Positions 27,548-38,193 of a DNA stretch of 48,946 nucleotides are shown here, one piece after another; within the stretch, counting starts at the first letter, position 1, and every line of letters begins with the position of its first letter. The notes beneath the pieces were generated by a model that saw only the letters and a list, made by a program, of their open reading frames with translations, had not been told where the DNA came from and searched no databases. A program made the translations under genes and the position numbers. Location of the stretch: positions 1 to 48,946 of the forward strand of contig JACKKN010000024.1 in the NCBI GenBank assembly GCA_024236415.1. The letters run 5' to 3'. The stretch is from Hyphomicrobiales bacterium. GTDB taxonomy: Bacteria > Pseudomonadota > Alphaproteobacteria > Rhodospirillales > JACKKN01.

Positions 27548-27878
27548 TCTGACGCGCACCCCCCCATGTTCCCGGTACCAACACCGCGATTGCGATGTTA
27601 CACTAATATGACATTTTTGTTACATGATTTTCCCTTCACCGCCACACGGCCCGCCGACCGCACCGGGGCCGAGCCGGAAGTGTTTGATTTTTTTATTCAA
27701 TTGCGCGCGACGCCGGGAAAGGGACTTTCATTTGCGCCGGCCAGTCGTGCTATAGTGGGGGATGGACTCGGCCATGTGCGCCGGTTTTCCACCCCCACCG
27801 CGGCCTGCCGGGGTCCCGCCGCCCCGGGTCACCGCGCGGGGGGAAACCAGAAAGGGGAAGGGCCGGCGGCGCCGATCG
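27548..27878. other. Divergent regulatory region usp / parA
   Basis: These 331 bp lack a supported ORF. They contain the PHO-box-like triple repeat (27597-27625), a T/A-rich stretch (27604-27700) and TATAGT at 27751-27756, which could be a -10 for parA. A good -35 at the correct spacing is absent. Confidence 0.45.
27597..27625 (-). promoter_or_regulatory. Triple PHO-box-like element (PhoB sites)
   Basis: On the minus strand, three 7-mers, ATGTAAC, ATGTCAT and GTGTAAC, are spaced by AT-rich 4-mers AAAA and ATTA, an exact 11-bp period. PHO boxes are 7-bp CTGTCAT-like units with 4-bp AT-rich spacers at 11-bp period, so this is a good match in arrangement and in the central unit. It faces the universal stress protein and Na/Pi cotransporter genes, and ParA-ppk are divergent. 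Confidence 0.6.
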
Positions 27879-28520
27879 ATGCTCAGCGTACTTGTCACCA
27901 ACACCAAGGGGGGATGCGGCAAGACCACCCTGGCCACCAACCTGGCGGCCGCCTTTGCCAACGCCGGTCATGCCACGGTCATCGCCGACTGCGACCGCCA
28001 GCGCTCCAGCCTGGCCTGGGCGGCGCGGCGCCCCATCGACGACCCGCCGGTGACCGCCGTCGACTGGTCGCGGAAGATCGCCGACCCGGCGGCCGGCACC
28101 ACGCGCCTGGTCATCGATGCGCCGGCGGCCATGCGCCGCGGCCAGGTCGAGGAGCTGGTGCGCCTGGCCGACCTGATCGTGCTGCCGGTGCTGCCGTCCT
28201 TCTTCGACGAGGGGGCGACGCGCAAGTTCATCGCCACGCTGGACAAGATGAAGCCCGTGCGCAAGGGCAAGCGGGCGGTGGCGGTGGTGGGCAACCGCAT
28301 CAAGCCGCGCACCAGGTCGGCGGCGGGCCTGGAGCATTTCCTGAACGGCATCGGCCACCACACGGTGGCCCTGCTGCGCGACACCCAGATGTACCCGGCG
28401 GTGGCGGCCCAGGGCCGCTCGCTGTTCGACCTGCGCGGCCTGCGCGCGCGCGGCTTCCTGGCCGACTGGCTGCCGCTGCTGACGTACCTGGACGAGACCA
28501 CGAGCAAGATGGAACAATGA
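27879..28520 (+). CDS. Orphan ParA/McdA-like ATPase
   Basis: This 213-residue ATPase has the deviant Walker A KGGCGKTT (signature Lys10, catalytic Lys15), the switch-like DCDRQRSSLAW (37-47) and Walker B RLVIDAP. Its short size, without a DNA-binding helix-turn-helix domain, places it with orphan ParA-type positioning ATPases (ParF, McdA) rather than chromosomal ParA. No parB is adjacent; instead ppk begins 46 bp downstream on the same strand. ATG 27879 starts directly at the P-loop strand, and upstream residues in frame are low complexity. It is probably a cargo-positioning ATPase. Confidence 0.85.
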   Translation: MLSVLVTNTKGGCGKTTLATNLAAAFANAGHATVIADCDRQRSSLAWAARRPIDDPPVTAVDWSRKIADPAAGTTRLVIDAPAAMRRGQVEELVRLADLIVLPVLPSFFDEGATRKFIATLDKMKPVRKGKRAVAVVGNRIKPRTRSAAGLEHFLNGIGHHTVALLRDTQMYPAVAAQGRSLFDLRGLRARGFLADWLPLLTYLDETTSKMEQ

Positions 28521-28566
28521 CCGACGCCCCGTGGGCCGGGGCGGCAAGACTGGGACTGAGAACACC

Positions 28567-31131
<2,565 letters not shown>

Positions 31132-31158
31132 GGCCGGCGCGCCGGCTTCCCGCGCGGC

Positions 31159-31183
31159 GAAGGGTGAACCCGGTTCACCCTTC
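31159..31183. promoter_or_regulatory. Perfect 12-bp inverted repeat between ppk and sqr-like gene
   Basis: GAAGGGTGAACC, one C, then its exact complement GGTTCACCCTTC. It could be a terminator stem for ppk (no T run) or an operator for the downstream flavoprotein; the start of that gene is 55 bp away. A separate palindrome, GCCGGCGCGCCGGC, lies at 31133-31146. Confidence 0.6.
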
Positions 31184-31238
31184 AATACGCGGAGGGCATA
31201 AGATAGTTTTGGGGCCAGACCCCGACCGGAGAACCTGC

Positions 31239-32366
31239 ATGGCCCAGATCACCGTCATCGGCGCCGGTTTCGCCGCCCTCAGCGCCGTCGAGCACCTGCG
31301 CAAGGCCGGCCACCGCGGCGAGATCACCGTGATCGCGCCCAGGCCCGAATTCGTCTACCTGCCCAGCCTGATCTGGCTGCCGTCCGAGATCCGCAAGCCC
31401 GAGGACCTGGTGATCCCGCTGCAGCACTTCTTCGCCAAGCACCGGGTCACCTTCCACGCCGGCATGGCCACCGGCCTGGCCGACGGCGGGCGCCGGGTCT
31501 TGACCGACACGGGCGACGTGGCCAACGACGGCCTGATCATCGGCACCGGCGGGCGCTTCATCAAGAAGCTGCCGGGCATCGAGCATGCCATCACCCCCTG
31601 CGAAGGGGTCGCCGCCGGGGTCGCCATCCGCGACCGCCTCAAGGCCCTGGACGGCGGCACCATCGCGTTCGGCTTCGCCGGCAACCCCAACGAGGGCACC
31701 GCCATGCGCGGCGGCCCCATGTTCGAGTTCCTGTTCGGCGCCGACCGCCTGCTGCGCAAGCAGGGCCGGCGCGACAGGTTCCGGCTGGTGTTCTTCTCGC
31801 CGGCGCCCAAGCCGGGCATCCGCCTGGGGGCCAAGGTGGTGCCCAAGCTGCTGGCGCGCATGGCCCGCCACGGCATCGACACCCACCTGGGCCACAAGAT
31901 GGTCCGCTTCGAGGCCGACAAGGTGGTCACCGAGGGCGGCGAGTTCGCCGCCGACCTGATCCTGTTCATGCCCGGCATGACCGGCAACAAGTGGTTCGAC
32001 GACACCGACCTGCCGCGCTCGCCGGGGGGCCTGGTGCAGGCCGACGAGTTCTGCCGCGTGGTGGGCTGGGACAAGGTGTACGTGGCCGGCGACTCGGGCT
32101 CGTTCCCGGGCCCGGACTGGATGCCCAAGCAGGCCCACATGGCCGACCTGCAGGCCGCCGCCGCGGCCAAGAACCTGGTCGCCGATCTGGCCGGCGGGGC
32201 CGCCGACGCCACCTTCCGCTGCGAACTGGTGTGCATCATCGACGAAGGCGACCGCGGCACCCTGGTGGCGCGCACGCCCTGGGCCAACGTGGTCCTGCCG
32301 TCGGCCGGCCTGTGGCACGGCTCGAAGCGCCTGTTCGAGTGGTGGTACCTGCGCAGATTCAAGTGA
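31239..32366 (+). CDS. Sulfide:quinone reductase-like FAD oxidoreductase
   Basis: This 375-residue protein has an FAD-binding ITVIGAGFAALSAVEHL and a second VYVAGDSGSFPG motif, plus the SQR-like FVYLPSLIWLP. Two of the cysteines seen in SQR are at comparable places (Cys121 and Cys328/332). The middle position, usually SCxGPxYEF, reads AMRGGPMFEF and lacks Cys. It may be a non-canonical SQR/FCSD relative. A C-terminal aromatic/basic end (RLFEWWYLRRFK) may contact the membrane. An SD GGAG precedes the ATG. It is followed by DUF302 (40 bp), which often accompanies sulfur genes. Confidence 0.78.
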   Translation: MAQITVIGAGFAALSAVEHLRKAGHRGEITVIAPRPEFVYLPSLIWLPSEIRKPEDLVIPLQHFFAKHRVTFHAGMATGLADGGRRVLTDTGDVANDGLIIGTGGRFIKKLPGIEHAITPCEGVAAGVAIRDRLKALDGGTIAFGFAGNPNEGTAMRGGPMFEFLFGADRLLRKQGRRDRFRLVFFSPAPKPGIRLGAKVVPKLLARMARHGIDTHLGHKMVRFEADKVVTEGGEFAADLILFMPGMTGNKWFDDTDLPRSPGGLVQADEFCRVVGWDKVYVAGDSGSFPGPDWMPKQAHMADLQAAAAAKNLVADLAGGAADATFRCELVCIIDEGDRGTLVARTPWANVVLPSAGLWHGSKRLFEWWYLRRFK

Positions 32367-32405
32367 CGCAGGGATAAAGCAACAACACCAGAAGGAGTTA
32401 CGCCA

Positions 32406-32801
32406 ATGTCCTACACTTTCGATCGAACCATCGACATGCCCTTCGACGCGGCCATCGAGCATGTGACCGAGGCCCTGAAGGCCAAGGGGTTCGGGGTCCT
32501 GACCACCATCAACGTCAAGGACACCCTGAAGAAGAAGCTGGACGCCGACTTCCGCCCCTACGTGATCCTGGGCGCCTGCAACCCGCCGCTGGCCTTCCAG
32601 GCACTGAGCCAGGAGCGCAACATCGGCGCCATGCTGCCGTGCAACGTCATCGTCCAGGCCGTCAACGACGACGGCAGCGGCGGGGTCATGGTGTCGGCCA
32701 TCGACCCGGTGGCCTCCATGGCGGCCGTCGACAACCCGGCCCTGGGCGAGATCGCCACCCGGGTCCAGGGCATGCTGCGCGACCTGGTCGAATCCCTCTG
32801 A
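32406..32801 (+). CDS. DUF302 domain protein
   Basis: This 131-residue protein has the DUF302 core: YTFDRTIDMPFDAAIEHVTEALKAKGFGVLTTINV and YVILGACNPPLAFQAL, ending near SAIDPVASM. It is a small alpha/beta protein of unknown biochemistry, common next to sulfide-oxidising and redox genes. AGAAGGAG precedes its ATG. It is co-directional with, and 40 bp after, the SQR-like gene, so it is probably in one operon. Confidence 0.9.
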   Translation: MSYTFDRTIDMPFDAAIEHVTEALKAKGFGVLTTINVKDTLKKKLDADFRPYVILGACNPPLAFQALSQERNIGAMLPCNVIVQAVNDDGSGGVMVSAIDPVASMAAVDNPALGEIATRVQGMLRDLVESL

Positions 32802-32806
32802 GCGCC

Positions 32807-33580
32807 ATGACCGGGGCCTCGGACATCGCCCGCCGCTTCCGCCCGCCGCCCGGGCCGGGCGGCGACCTGGTCCTGTTCGTCCACGGCCTGGGCTGTGACG
32901 GCGGCGACTTCGCCGGCGCCTGGGACTGCCAGGCCCTGGACGGCCTCGGCCTGCTGGCGCCGGACCTGCCCGGCTGCGGCGACAGCCCCGACCGCGGCAC
33001 CGACGCCGGCACCGTGGAATCCCATGCCGCCGCCCTGGCCGCCCTGCTGGCCGAGGTCGACTACGGCCGCCTGCACATCGTCGCCCACAGCATGGGCGGC
33101 GCCCCGGCCCTGCTGCTGGCCCGCGACGGGGCGCCGCGCCTGGCCTCGTTCGTCAACATCGAGGGCAACCTGATCGCCGAGGACTGCTCGATGATGAGCC
33201 GGCGCGCATCGGAGATGGACGAGGCCCTGTTCGTGGGCCAGAAGTTCGCCCGCATCGTCGCCGCCTCGGCCCGGGCCGAGGACCCGCAGACCCGCCGCTG
33301 GTCGGCCCTGCTGGGCCGCTGCGACCCGGCCGCCGTCCACCGCACCTGCCGCTCGCTGGTGGAATGGTCCGACGGCGGCGAGCTGCTGGCCGCCTTCCAT
33401 GCCCTGGCGGTGCCCGAGGTCTACGCCTACGGCGAGCGGACGGTGCTGCCGCCGGTCCTGCACGCGGTGCGGGGCATCGAGACCAAGTGCTTCAAGGACA
33501 CCGGCCACTTCGTCATGACCGAGAACCCGGCCGCCTTCTACCCCTGGCTGGCCGGGTGGCTGTTGGCGCGGAGCCACTGA
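32807..33580 (+). CDS. Alpha/beta hydrolase fold protein
   Basis: This 257-residue protein has the oxyanion-region LVLFVHGLGCDGGDF, nucleophile elbow HSMGG (Ser), and a late His in DTGHFVMTENP completing a Ser-Asp/Glu-His triad. It is a soluble hydrolase of unresolved substrate. It starts five bases after the DUF302 stop and is presumably co-transcribed with the SQR-like gene. Confidence 0.85.
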   Translation: MTGASDIARRFRPPPGPGGDLVLFVHGLGCDGGDFAGAWDCQALDGLGLLAPDLPGCGDSPDRGTDAGTVESHAAALAALLAEVDYGRLHIVAHSMGGAPALLLARDGAPRLASFVNIEGNLIAEDCSMMSRRASEMDEALFVGQKFARIVAASARAEDPQTRRWSALLGRCDPAAVHRTCRSLVEWSDGGELLAAFHALAVPEVYAYGERTVLPPVLHAVRGIETKCFKDTGHFVMTENPAAFYPWLAGWLLARSH

Positions 33581-33709
33581 ACGGGCGCGGGCCCGGGGCC
33601 CCTTCCCCCACTTGTTTCCGATTTGTTAGGCCGTTCCCGTCTATTGAAAGGGGTGCGAACGGGCCGACGCCCACCCACCGACGACCCATGGAAAAAGACC
33701 GAACCACAG

Positions 33710-34675
33710 ATGAGTGACGCCACCGCAGCCGACAACGGCACCCTCCCCCTCCGGATCTGCGCCATATCGACCCTCAAGTCCAACCGCGCCTGCATCGTCG
33801 AGTACATCCAGGCGAACCGGCGCGCCGGCATCACCGATTTCCTGCTGTTCATGGACGACGCCACAGCCCAGTCCCTGGACGACCTGGGCCCGGGGATCGA
33901 GCAGGTCCTTTGCGACGACGCCTATTGGCAGCGGGTGGTCGGCGGACCGGCGCCCGACCAGTTGACCGAGCGGCAGCGCGCCAACCTGCGCGAGGCGGTG
34001 GCCCGGTGCCGCGCCCGGGGAATCCCCCTCGCCGTCCACATCGACATCGACGAGGTGGTGCTTTCGGCCGATCCCCTGGCCGAAACCCTGGTGGCGGAAA
34101 TGGGCGACGCCGACGCCCTGATCATGCCCTGCCTGGAGGCCCGCCATTCCCTCCAGACCACCGACCTGGACACCATGTTCGCCGCCCCCTACGTCCTTTC
34201 CCATCGGCCGGGATTGTACGGGTTCCTGACCATGCTGTGCCTCAGGGACGGCCTGGCCGTGACCCGGTCCGGCTTTTTCGGGCACACCCTGGGCAAGTAC
34301 GCCTTCAAGGTCGCCAGCCCGTTCGAGCGCTGGGACATCCACTATCCCCGCGGCGGCCCGACCGAGATCCGCCGGTCCCGGTCGATCAACCTGCTGCATT
34401 TCGATTCCGTGAACTACGACCTCTGGCGCGCCAAGTGGAACATCCGCTCCGGCATCGACAAGTTCATGGTCAAGAAGCGGAAGCGCCAGCAGAGGCGGGT
34501 GCTGCGGGCCCTGCGCGCCGGGGAGCAGGCGGCCCGGAACCTGTACCGCCGGTGGTACACCCTCAGCCCGTGGCGCTTCCGGGCCCTGGCCCGGCTGGGC
34601 ACCGCCCGGGAGCTGAAATCCATTGCCGGCGCCGAGCGCCTGGGCCTGGGCACGGGACCCGCCCCCTCCCCCTGA
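33710..34675 (+). CDS. Glycosyltransferase family 2-like protein
   Basis: This 321-residue protein has an N-terminal RICAISTLKSNRACIVEYIQANRRAGITDFLLFMDDAT and a DxD-like HIDIDE at about residue 117, as in the PF13704 type. A Lys/Arg-rich stretch (KKRKRQQRRVLRALRAG) near residue 260 is unusual. No operon partner is clear. It may belong with the EPS genes functionally. The start ATG is at MSDATAA; the longer frame upstream is not convincing. Confidence 0.75.
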   Translation: MSDATAADNGTLPLRICAISTLKSNRACIVEYIQANRRAGITDFLLFMDDATAQSLDDLGPGIEQVLCDDAYWQRVVGGPAPDQLTERQRANLREAVARCRARGIPLAVHIDIDEVVLSADPLAETLVAEMGDADALIMPCLEARHSLQTTDLDTMFAAPYVLSHRPGLYGFLTMLCLRDGLAVTRSGFFGHTLGKYAFKVASPFERWDIHYPRGGPTEIRRSRSINLLHFDSVNYDLWRAKWNIRSGIDKFMVKKRKRQQRRVLRALRAGEQAARNLYRRWYTLSPWRFRALARLGTARELKSIAGAERLGLGTGPAPSP

Positions 34676-34785
34676 ACAACGACCGCTGCGCCGCGCCCAC
34701 GCGATCCCGTTGACGGCGGCGCGGGTTGGCTGTAACCAGCGTCGTTCCGCCCGCGCGAGGGCGGTCGCAACCGGGAGCACAGGCG

Positions 34786-35208
34786 ATGATCCGTTGGGGA
34801 GCGTGGGCGGCCGCCGGGCTGGCGTTGGCCCTGGCCGCGGGCTGCGGCGAGGAGTCGGCGCCGGCCGACATCAAGTGGGCCGATGTCAAGGCCGCCGAGG
34901 CCAAGGGCGAGGCCGAGTTCGACACCTATTTCCAGGGCATCCGGGGCAAGGCCGTGGCCTGGAACGGCCACGTGGTCGAGGTCCTGATGGAGACCGAGGA
35001 CGACTACATGCGGTCCGCCTACGCCATGGTCGACATGGACGGCGGCGGCGCCGGGGCCAAGGCCGACCTGCGCTTCAAGGTGCCGCTGGACGAGGCCCCG
35101 GGCCTGACCCCGGGCACCGCCGTCGCCTTCACCGCCAAGCTGCGCGAGGTGCGCCGCGAGGGCGGTGCGCCGCTGATCCAGATGGAGTTGCAGAAGCTCG
35201 GCAAATAG
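34786..35208 (+). CDS. Putative lipoprotein, small
   Basis: This 140-residue protein has a 15-20 residue signal and the lipobox LAAGC. The mature part is acidic with alternating strands (AVAWNGHVVEVLMET, ADLRFKVPLDEAPGLTPGTAVAFTAKL) suggestive of an OB-like beta barrel. No family was named with certainty. Its stop (TAG) abuts the convergent GNAT gene's stop. Confidence 0.65.
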   Translation: MIRWGAWAAAGLALALAAGCGEESAPADIKWADVKAAEAKGEAEFDTYFQGIRGKAVAWNGHVVEVLMETEDDYMRSAYAMVDMDGGGAGAKADLRFKVPLDEAPGLTPGTAVAFTAKLREVRREGGAPLIQMELQKLGK

Positions 35209-35667
35209 CTAGCCGAGGCGCTTTTCCATGAACAGGCTCAGGGGGTCGGGCCGGTAGTCGCCGAAGGGCGGGATGTCGACGAACCCGGCGGCCCGGTAGA
35301 GGCCGATGGCCGCCGGCTGGGACACCCCCGTCTCCAGGCGCAGCACGGCGATCCCCGCCGCCCGGGCCGCGGCCTCCAGCGCGTCCAGCAGGTGCCGCCC
35401 CAGGCCCCCGCCGCGAGCTGCCGGCTCGACCCACATGCGCTTGATCTCGGCGCTGCCGTCGCCGGCCGGCAGGATGGCGCCGCAGCCCACCGCCTGCCCG
35501 CCCCGCCGCGCCACCAGGAACCGGGCCCCGGCCGCGCCCAGGGCGGCCACGTCAACAAGATGATTGCTCTCGGCCGGATAGAGGGCGGCGGCGTAGGCGT
35601 CCGAGGCGGCCAGCAGGGCGCGCACCGCCGGCTGGTCCGGGTCCTCGGCGGCGATGGTGGCGGTCAC
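35209..35667 (-). CDS. GNAT family N-acetyltransferase
   Basis: This 152-residue protein has the acetyl-CoA-binding motif (RGGGLGRHLLDALEAAARAAG) and motif B (LETGVSQPAAIGLYRAAGFVD). It begins with GTG overlapping the stop of the upstream phosphodiesterase gene (GTGA), so it is translationally coupled. The acceptor is unknown. Confidence 0.85.
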   Translation of the reverse strand: MTATIAAEDPDQPAVRALLAASDAYAAALYPAESNHLVDVAALGAAGARFLVARRGGQAVGCGAILPAGDGSAEIKRMWVEPAARGGGLGRHLLDALEAAARAAGIAVLRLETGVSQPAAIGLYRAAGFVDIPPFGDYRPDPLSLFMEKRLG

Positions 35668-36479
35668 GTCAGGGGCGCCGCGGCCATGGCGGCGGGGATC
35701 GGCAGGCCCATCAGGCGCAGCACCGTGGGCGCCACGGAAAGCTGGTCGGCCTCGCCCTCCTCCTCGGCGCCGTTGACCTCTCCCCCCAGGTGGTAGAAGG
35801 GCACCCGGCGCACCTCCTCGCGGGTGCCGCCGTGGCGGCCGTGGGCGTCCATGCCGTGGTCCGATGTGACCAGCACGTGGTAGCCGCGGTCCAGCCAGCC
35901 GGGCACGGCCTGGGCCAGCAGGTTGTCGGCCTTGGCCGCCTGGTGGCGGTACTGCTTGGACTCGCCGCCGTACAGGTGGCCGACGAAATCGCACCCCATG
36001 GGATGGACCAGCAGGTAGTCCGGCGCGAAACGGCCCACCAGCATGTCGGCGGTGCGGAACATCTCGGGGTCGGGGAAGTCGTCGGCCATGTAGAAGCGGC
36101 CGTGCTGGATGGCGCGGCCGTCGTCGTCCACCTCGCGGTCCAGGACCGGGTCGTAGGGGATGCGGTTGTACAGCTCGGCGAACCAGCAGTAGGCGGCCGC
36201 CGCCGTGCGCCGGCCCTGCGCCCGGGCCACCGAGAAGATGCTGTCGTGGCGGCCGGCGCACACCATGTCGTTGCTGGTGATGCCGTGCACCTGCGGCGGC
36301 AGGCCGGTGTGGATGGTGTGATAGAGGGTGCGCGACAGGCTGGGCAGGGCGCAGCGCATGGCCCGGCGCCGGGCCTGGCCGTGGGCCACCGCGCCCTCCA
36401 GGAAGCCCATCTCGTGGACCGCCGTGTCGTAGCGCAGCCCGTCCACCAGGACCAGGATCACCTTGTTGCGTGCGGCCAT
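35664..36479 (-). CDS. Alkaline phosphatase superfamily nucleotide pyrophosphatase/phosphodiesterase
   Basis: This 271-residue protein has the metal-binding start ILVLVDGLRYD, the nucleophile region SLSRTLYHT, and the late metal sites HPMGCDFVGHL and TSDHGMDAHGRHGG. These fit type I phosphodiesterase/nucleotide pyrophosphatase. The divalent-metal residues look intact. It is coupled to a GNAT gene. Substrate could be nucleotide sugars or phosphonates; not determinable. Confidence 0.82.
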   Translation of the reverse strand: MAARNKVILVLVDGLRYDTAVHEMGFLEGAVAHGQARRRAMRCALPSLSRTLYHTIHTGLPPQVHGITSNDMVCAGRHDSIFSVARAQGRRTAAAAYCWFAELYNRIPYDPVLDREVDDDGRAIQHGRFYMADDFPDPEMFRTADMLVGRFAPDYLLVHPMGCDFVGHLYGGESKQYRHQAAKADNLLAQAVPGWLDRGYHVLVTSDHGMDAHGRHGGTREEVRRVPFYHLGGEVNGAEEEGEADQLSVAPTVLRLMGLPIPAAMAAAPLT

Positions 36480-36605
36480 CGTAGAACGCCCCCGATCACC
36501 GGCCCCGGACGGGCCGAACCGAGGGCATCAATAGCCGCCTTTGCCGGCGCCCTCAAAGCAAAGTTTCGCGTCCGTCGCTAATAAGAGCCCGGCGTGTTAT
36601 CCCTC

Positions 36606-37862
36606 TTAGAAACGAGGTGTGTCCTTTAATAGCGCGACACCCTGCGCTCTACGCTTCCCATCACCAGAAGCCTTGTTGACAGCTCGCCTCACTCGTCCGT
36701 TAAATTCCTGAATTAGGCGGTCGATTTCCTGATCCATCTGGTCGAATGGAAGACGATTGTCTGTAAAAGCGAACGCATCGCCCCACCCCCGAATTTTCCG
36801 ATCAACACGGCTGATTATCTGAGCGAAAGCTTCGCCCGCCCTTCTAGGTTCTGCTGACAAAGCAAATTCTTCAATGGCAAAAGCTCCAGTACTCAGGTCA
36901 TGTTGAATGTTAGTTAACAGCTTTCTTTTTGACTTCTTTGACGGCGCGACTCCATTTGGTCGAATTGTGCAACCGAGAAAGTCAAAACCATTACCAATAC
37001 TGCCGCATTTCGATTTCTCGGGATTTTCATCAGGTCCATAGGCCTGCATCCCGAGGTTTCCGAGAACGGTGACTGCCGACGAAAAAGCCTTCTTGACCGC
37101 CCCTTCTGATGCACCAAGAATCACGAAATCATCAATGTATCTTATGGTTGTAATTTTTCGTCCATTCGTCAGAGCATCGAAGTCTCGCAGCACCACGTTC
37201 CCGGCAAATGCTGAAAGCGAAGACCCTTGGGGCACTCCGGTGTCGCCGAGAGGGAATAGATAGAGGTATTCCTTAATCTCGTCCGCATTGTCCAATTCCG
37301 TTCCCAAAGCTTGCTCAAGCAGACTGACAAAATCCCCATCTCCTGTCTGTTTTTGAACAAAATCAGTAACTTCTGACTTGGGAACCTTCGTGAAAAAATC
37401 CCGAATATCCGACCGTAGATAATAGGTCGCACCGGACCTCAATGCTTCCTGTATCAGCTTGATTCCATACGCAACACCCCTCTTAGGGATTCCGCCTACG
37501 CTGGTTCTAGTACGAAGTGCATTCCCGATCTCGCCAAGAAGCGGGGTTATTTTATCGTTTTCGCTTTGCAGGACGTTCAATATCCCGCGCTGGACAATTC
37601 GGTTGTTTATCGGAGATACGACGATCGGACGCTTCGCGCCAGTGGATTTCGTCTTCAGCACAGCGTGTTGCTTTTCGAAGGCGAACTGACGGCGTTTTAG
37701 ATCGTTCTGAATCCGTCTGAGGTGGGGAATGGGATTTTGGGAGATACTTTTTACTTCAGCCTTGAACGTCTCTTGACCGGACGCATTCACATTAGAACGC
37801 ACGGCCGCCCACGCCCGATAAAGGTTGTCAATTCTGCGAACCGCAAATTCGACTTTCCCCAT
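36606..37862 (-). CDS. Reverse transcriptase of uncertain class (YIDD motif)
   Basis: This 418-residue protein has a complete RT palm: RPIVVSPINNRIVQRGI, DIRDFF (first catalytic Asp), GVPQGSSLSAFAGN, and the second catalytic motif YIDD at residues 242-245. It ends with a thumb-like KIRGWGDAFAF but no HNH or maturase zinc domain. The QG motif excludes a typical DGR RT. The class could be group II-like (G2L, including YIDD-bearing G2L4) or an unknown-group defence RT. Base composition is well below the host. The ATG at 37862 has no obvious SD; TTG 37874 is an alternative. No intron RNA is evident. Confidence 0.82.
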   Translation of the reverse strand: MGKVEFAVRRIDNLYRAWAAVRSNVNASGQETFKAEVKSISQNPIPHLRRIQNDLKRRQFAFEKQHAVLKTKSTGAKRPIVVSPINNRIVQRGILNVLQSENDKITPLLGEIGNALRTRTSVGGIPKRGVAYGIKLIQEALRSGATYYLRSDIRDFFTKVPKSEVTDFVQKQTGDGDFVSLLEQALGTELDNADEIKEYLYLFPLGDTGVPQGSSLSAFAGNVVLRDFDALTNGRKITTIRYIDDFVILGASEGAVKKAFSSAVTVLGNLGMQAYGPDENPEKSKCGSIGNGFDFLGCTIRPNGVAPSKKSKRKLLTNIQHDLSTGAFAIEEFALSAEPRRAGEAFAQIISRVDRKIRGWGDAFAFTDNRLPFDQMDQEIDRLIQEFNGRVRRAVNKASGDGKRRAQGVALLKDTPRF

Positions 37863-38193
37863 AGAAGCTGCCAATTTCTTTGTTGGGGTCTATCGCTAGC
37901 CAATTCCCCAACCATTGAGGCTCCGGCGTCTCACGGGGTACAGCGTCAGACCGAAGCCCACCGCCGCATCGACCCGCACATCCGCAGCACCGCTGCGAAC
38001 ATGCCCCTCGCGGAACCCACCGGCATAACAAGACCCGGTAGCCGCGATGAGGTGACGCTCTAAATATAGTTCAGGCCTTATGCCACGCAAGGGCGTTCCG
38101 AGAAAAAATCTGACACGGATCCCATGCACGGTTTTCCGCCATCTTGCGCAGACGTCTGTTCACTCGTCATCGCGCAGCCGGCATTCCGTCCGC
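37863..38193. other. Region upstream of RT, with no clear gene
   Basis: These 331 bp separate the RT from iorB. They have lower GC than the flanks and contain the degenerate frame noted above and a 30-codon frame ending at 38078. No stable intron-like or retron msr/msd pattern (inverted a1/a2 repeats) could be recognised by eye. Confidence 0.4.
37896..38129 (-). other. Possible degenerate SUMF1/FGE-like tail upstream of RT
   Basis: A 77-codon open frame lies 34 bp ahead of the RT start on the same strand. It includes GSCYAGG...VRSGAADVR...AAVGFGLTLYPVRR, resembling the GGSW...VRS...GFRLAL ends of formylglycine-enzyme-like proteins that serve as DGR variable proteins. It is four residues shorter between motifs than usual, without a gene body, so it may be a remnant or coincidence. 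No template repeat was found. Confidence 0.25.

Noticed and set aside
31211..31235. GGGGCCAGACCCC stretch resembling REP-type repeat
   Set aside because: A single short copy with no RAYT transposase or second copy in the window.
36606..37862. Retron
   Set aside because: There is no VTG or NAxxH motif, no YADD, and no inverted msr/msd-like repeats upstream.
36606..38129. A complete diversity-generating retroelement
   Set aside because: The RT has the QG motif rather than SQ, and no adenine-rich template repeat was seen in flanking sequence. Only a weak variable-tail-like frame remains, so I did not call a DGR.
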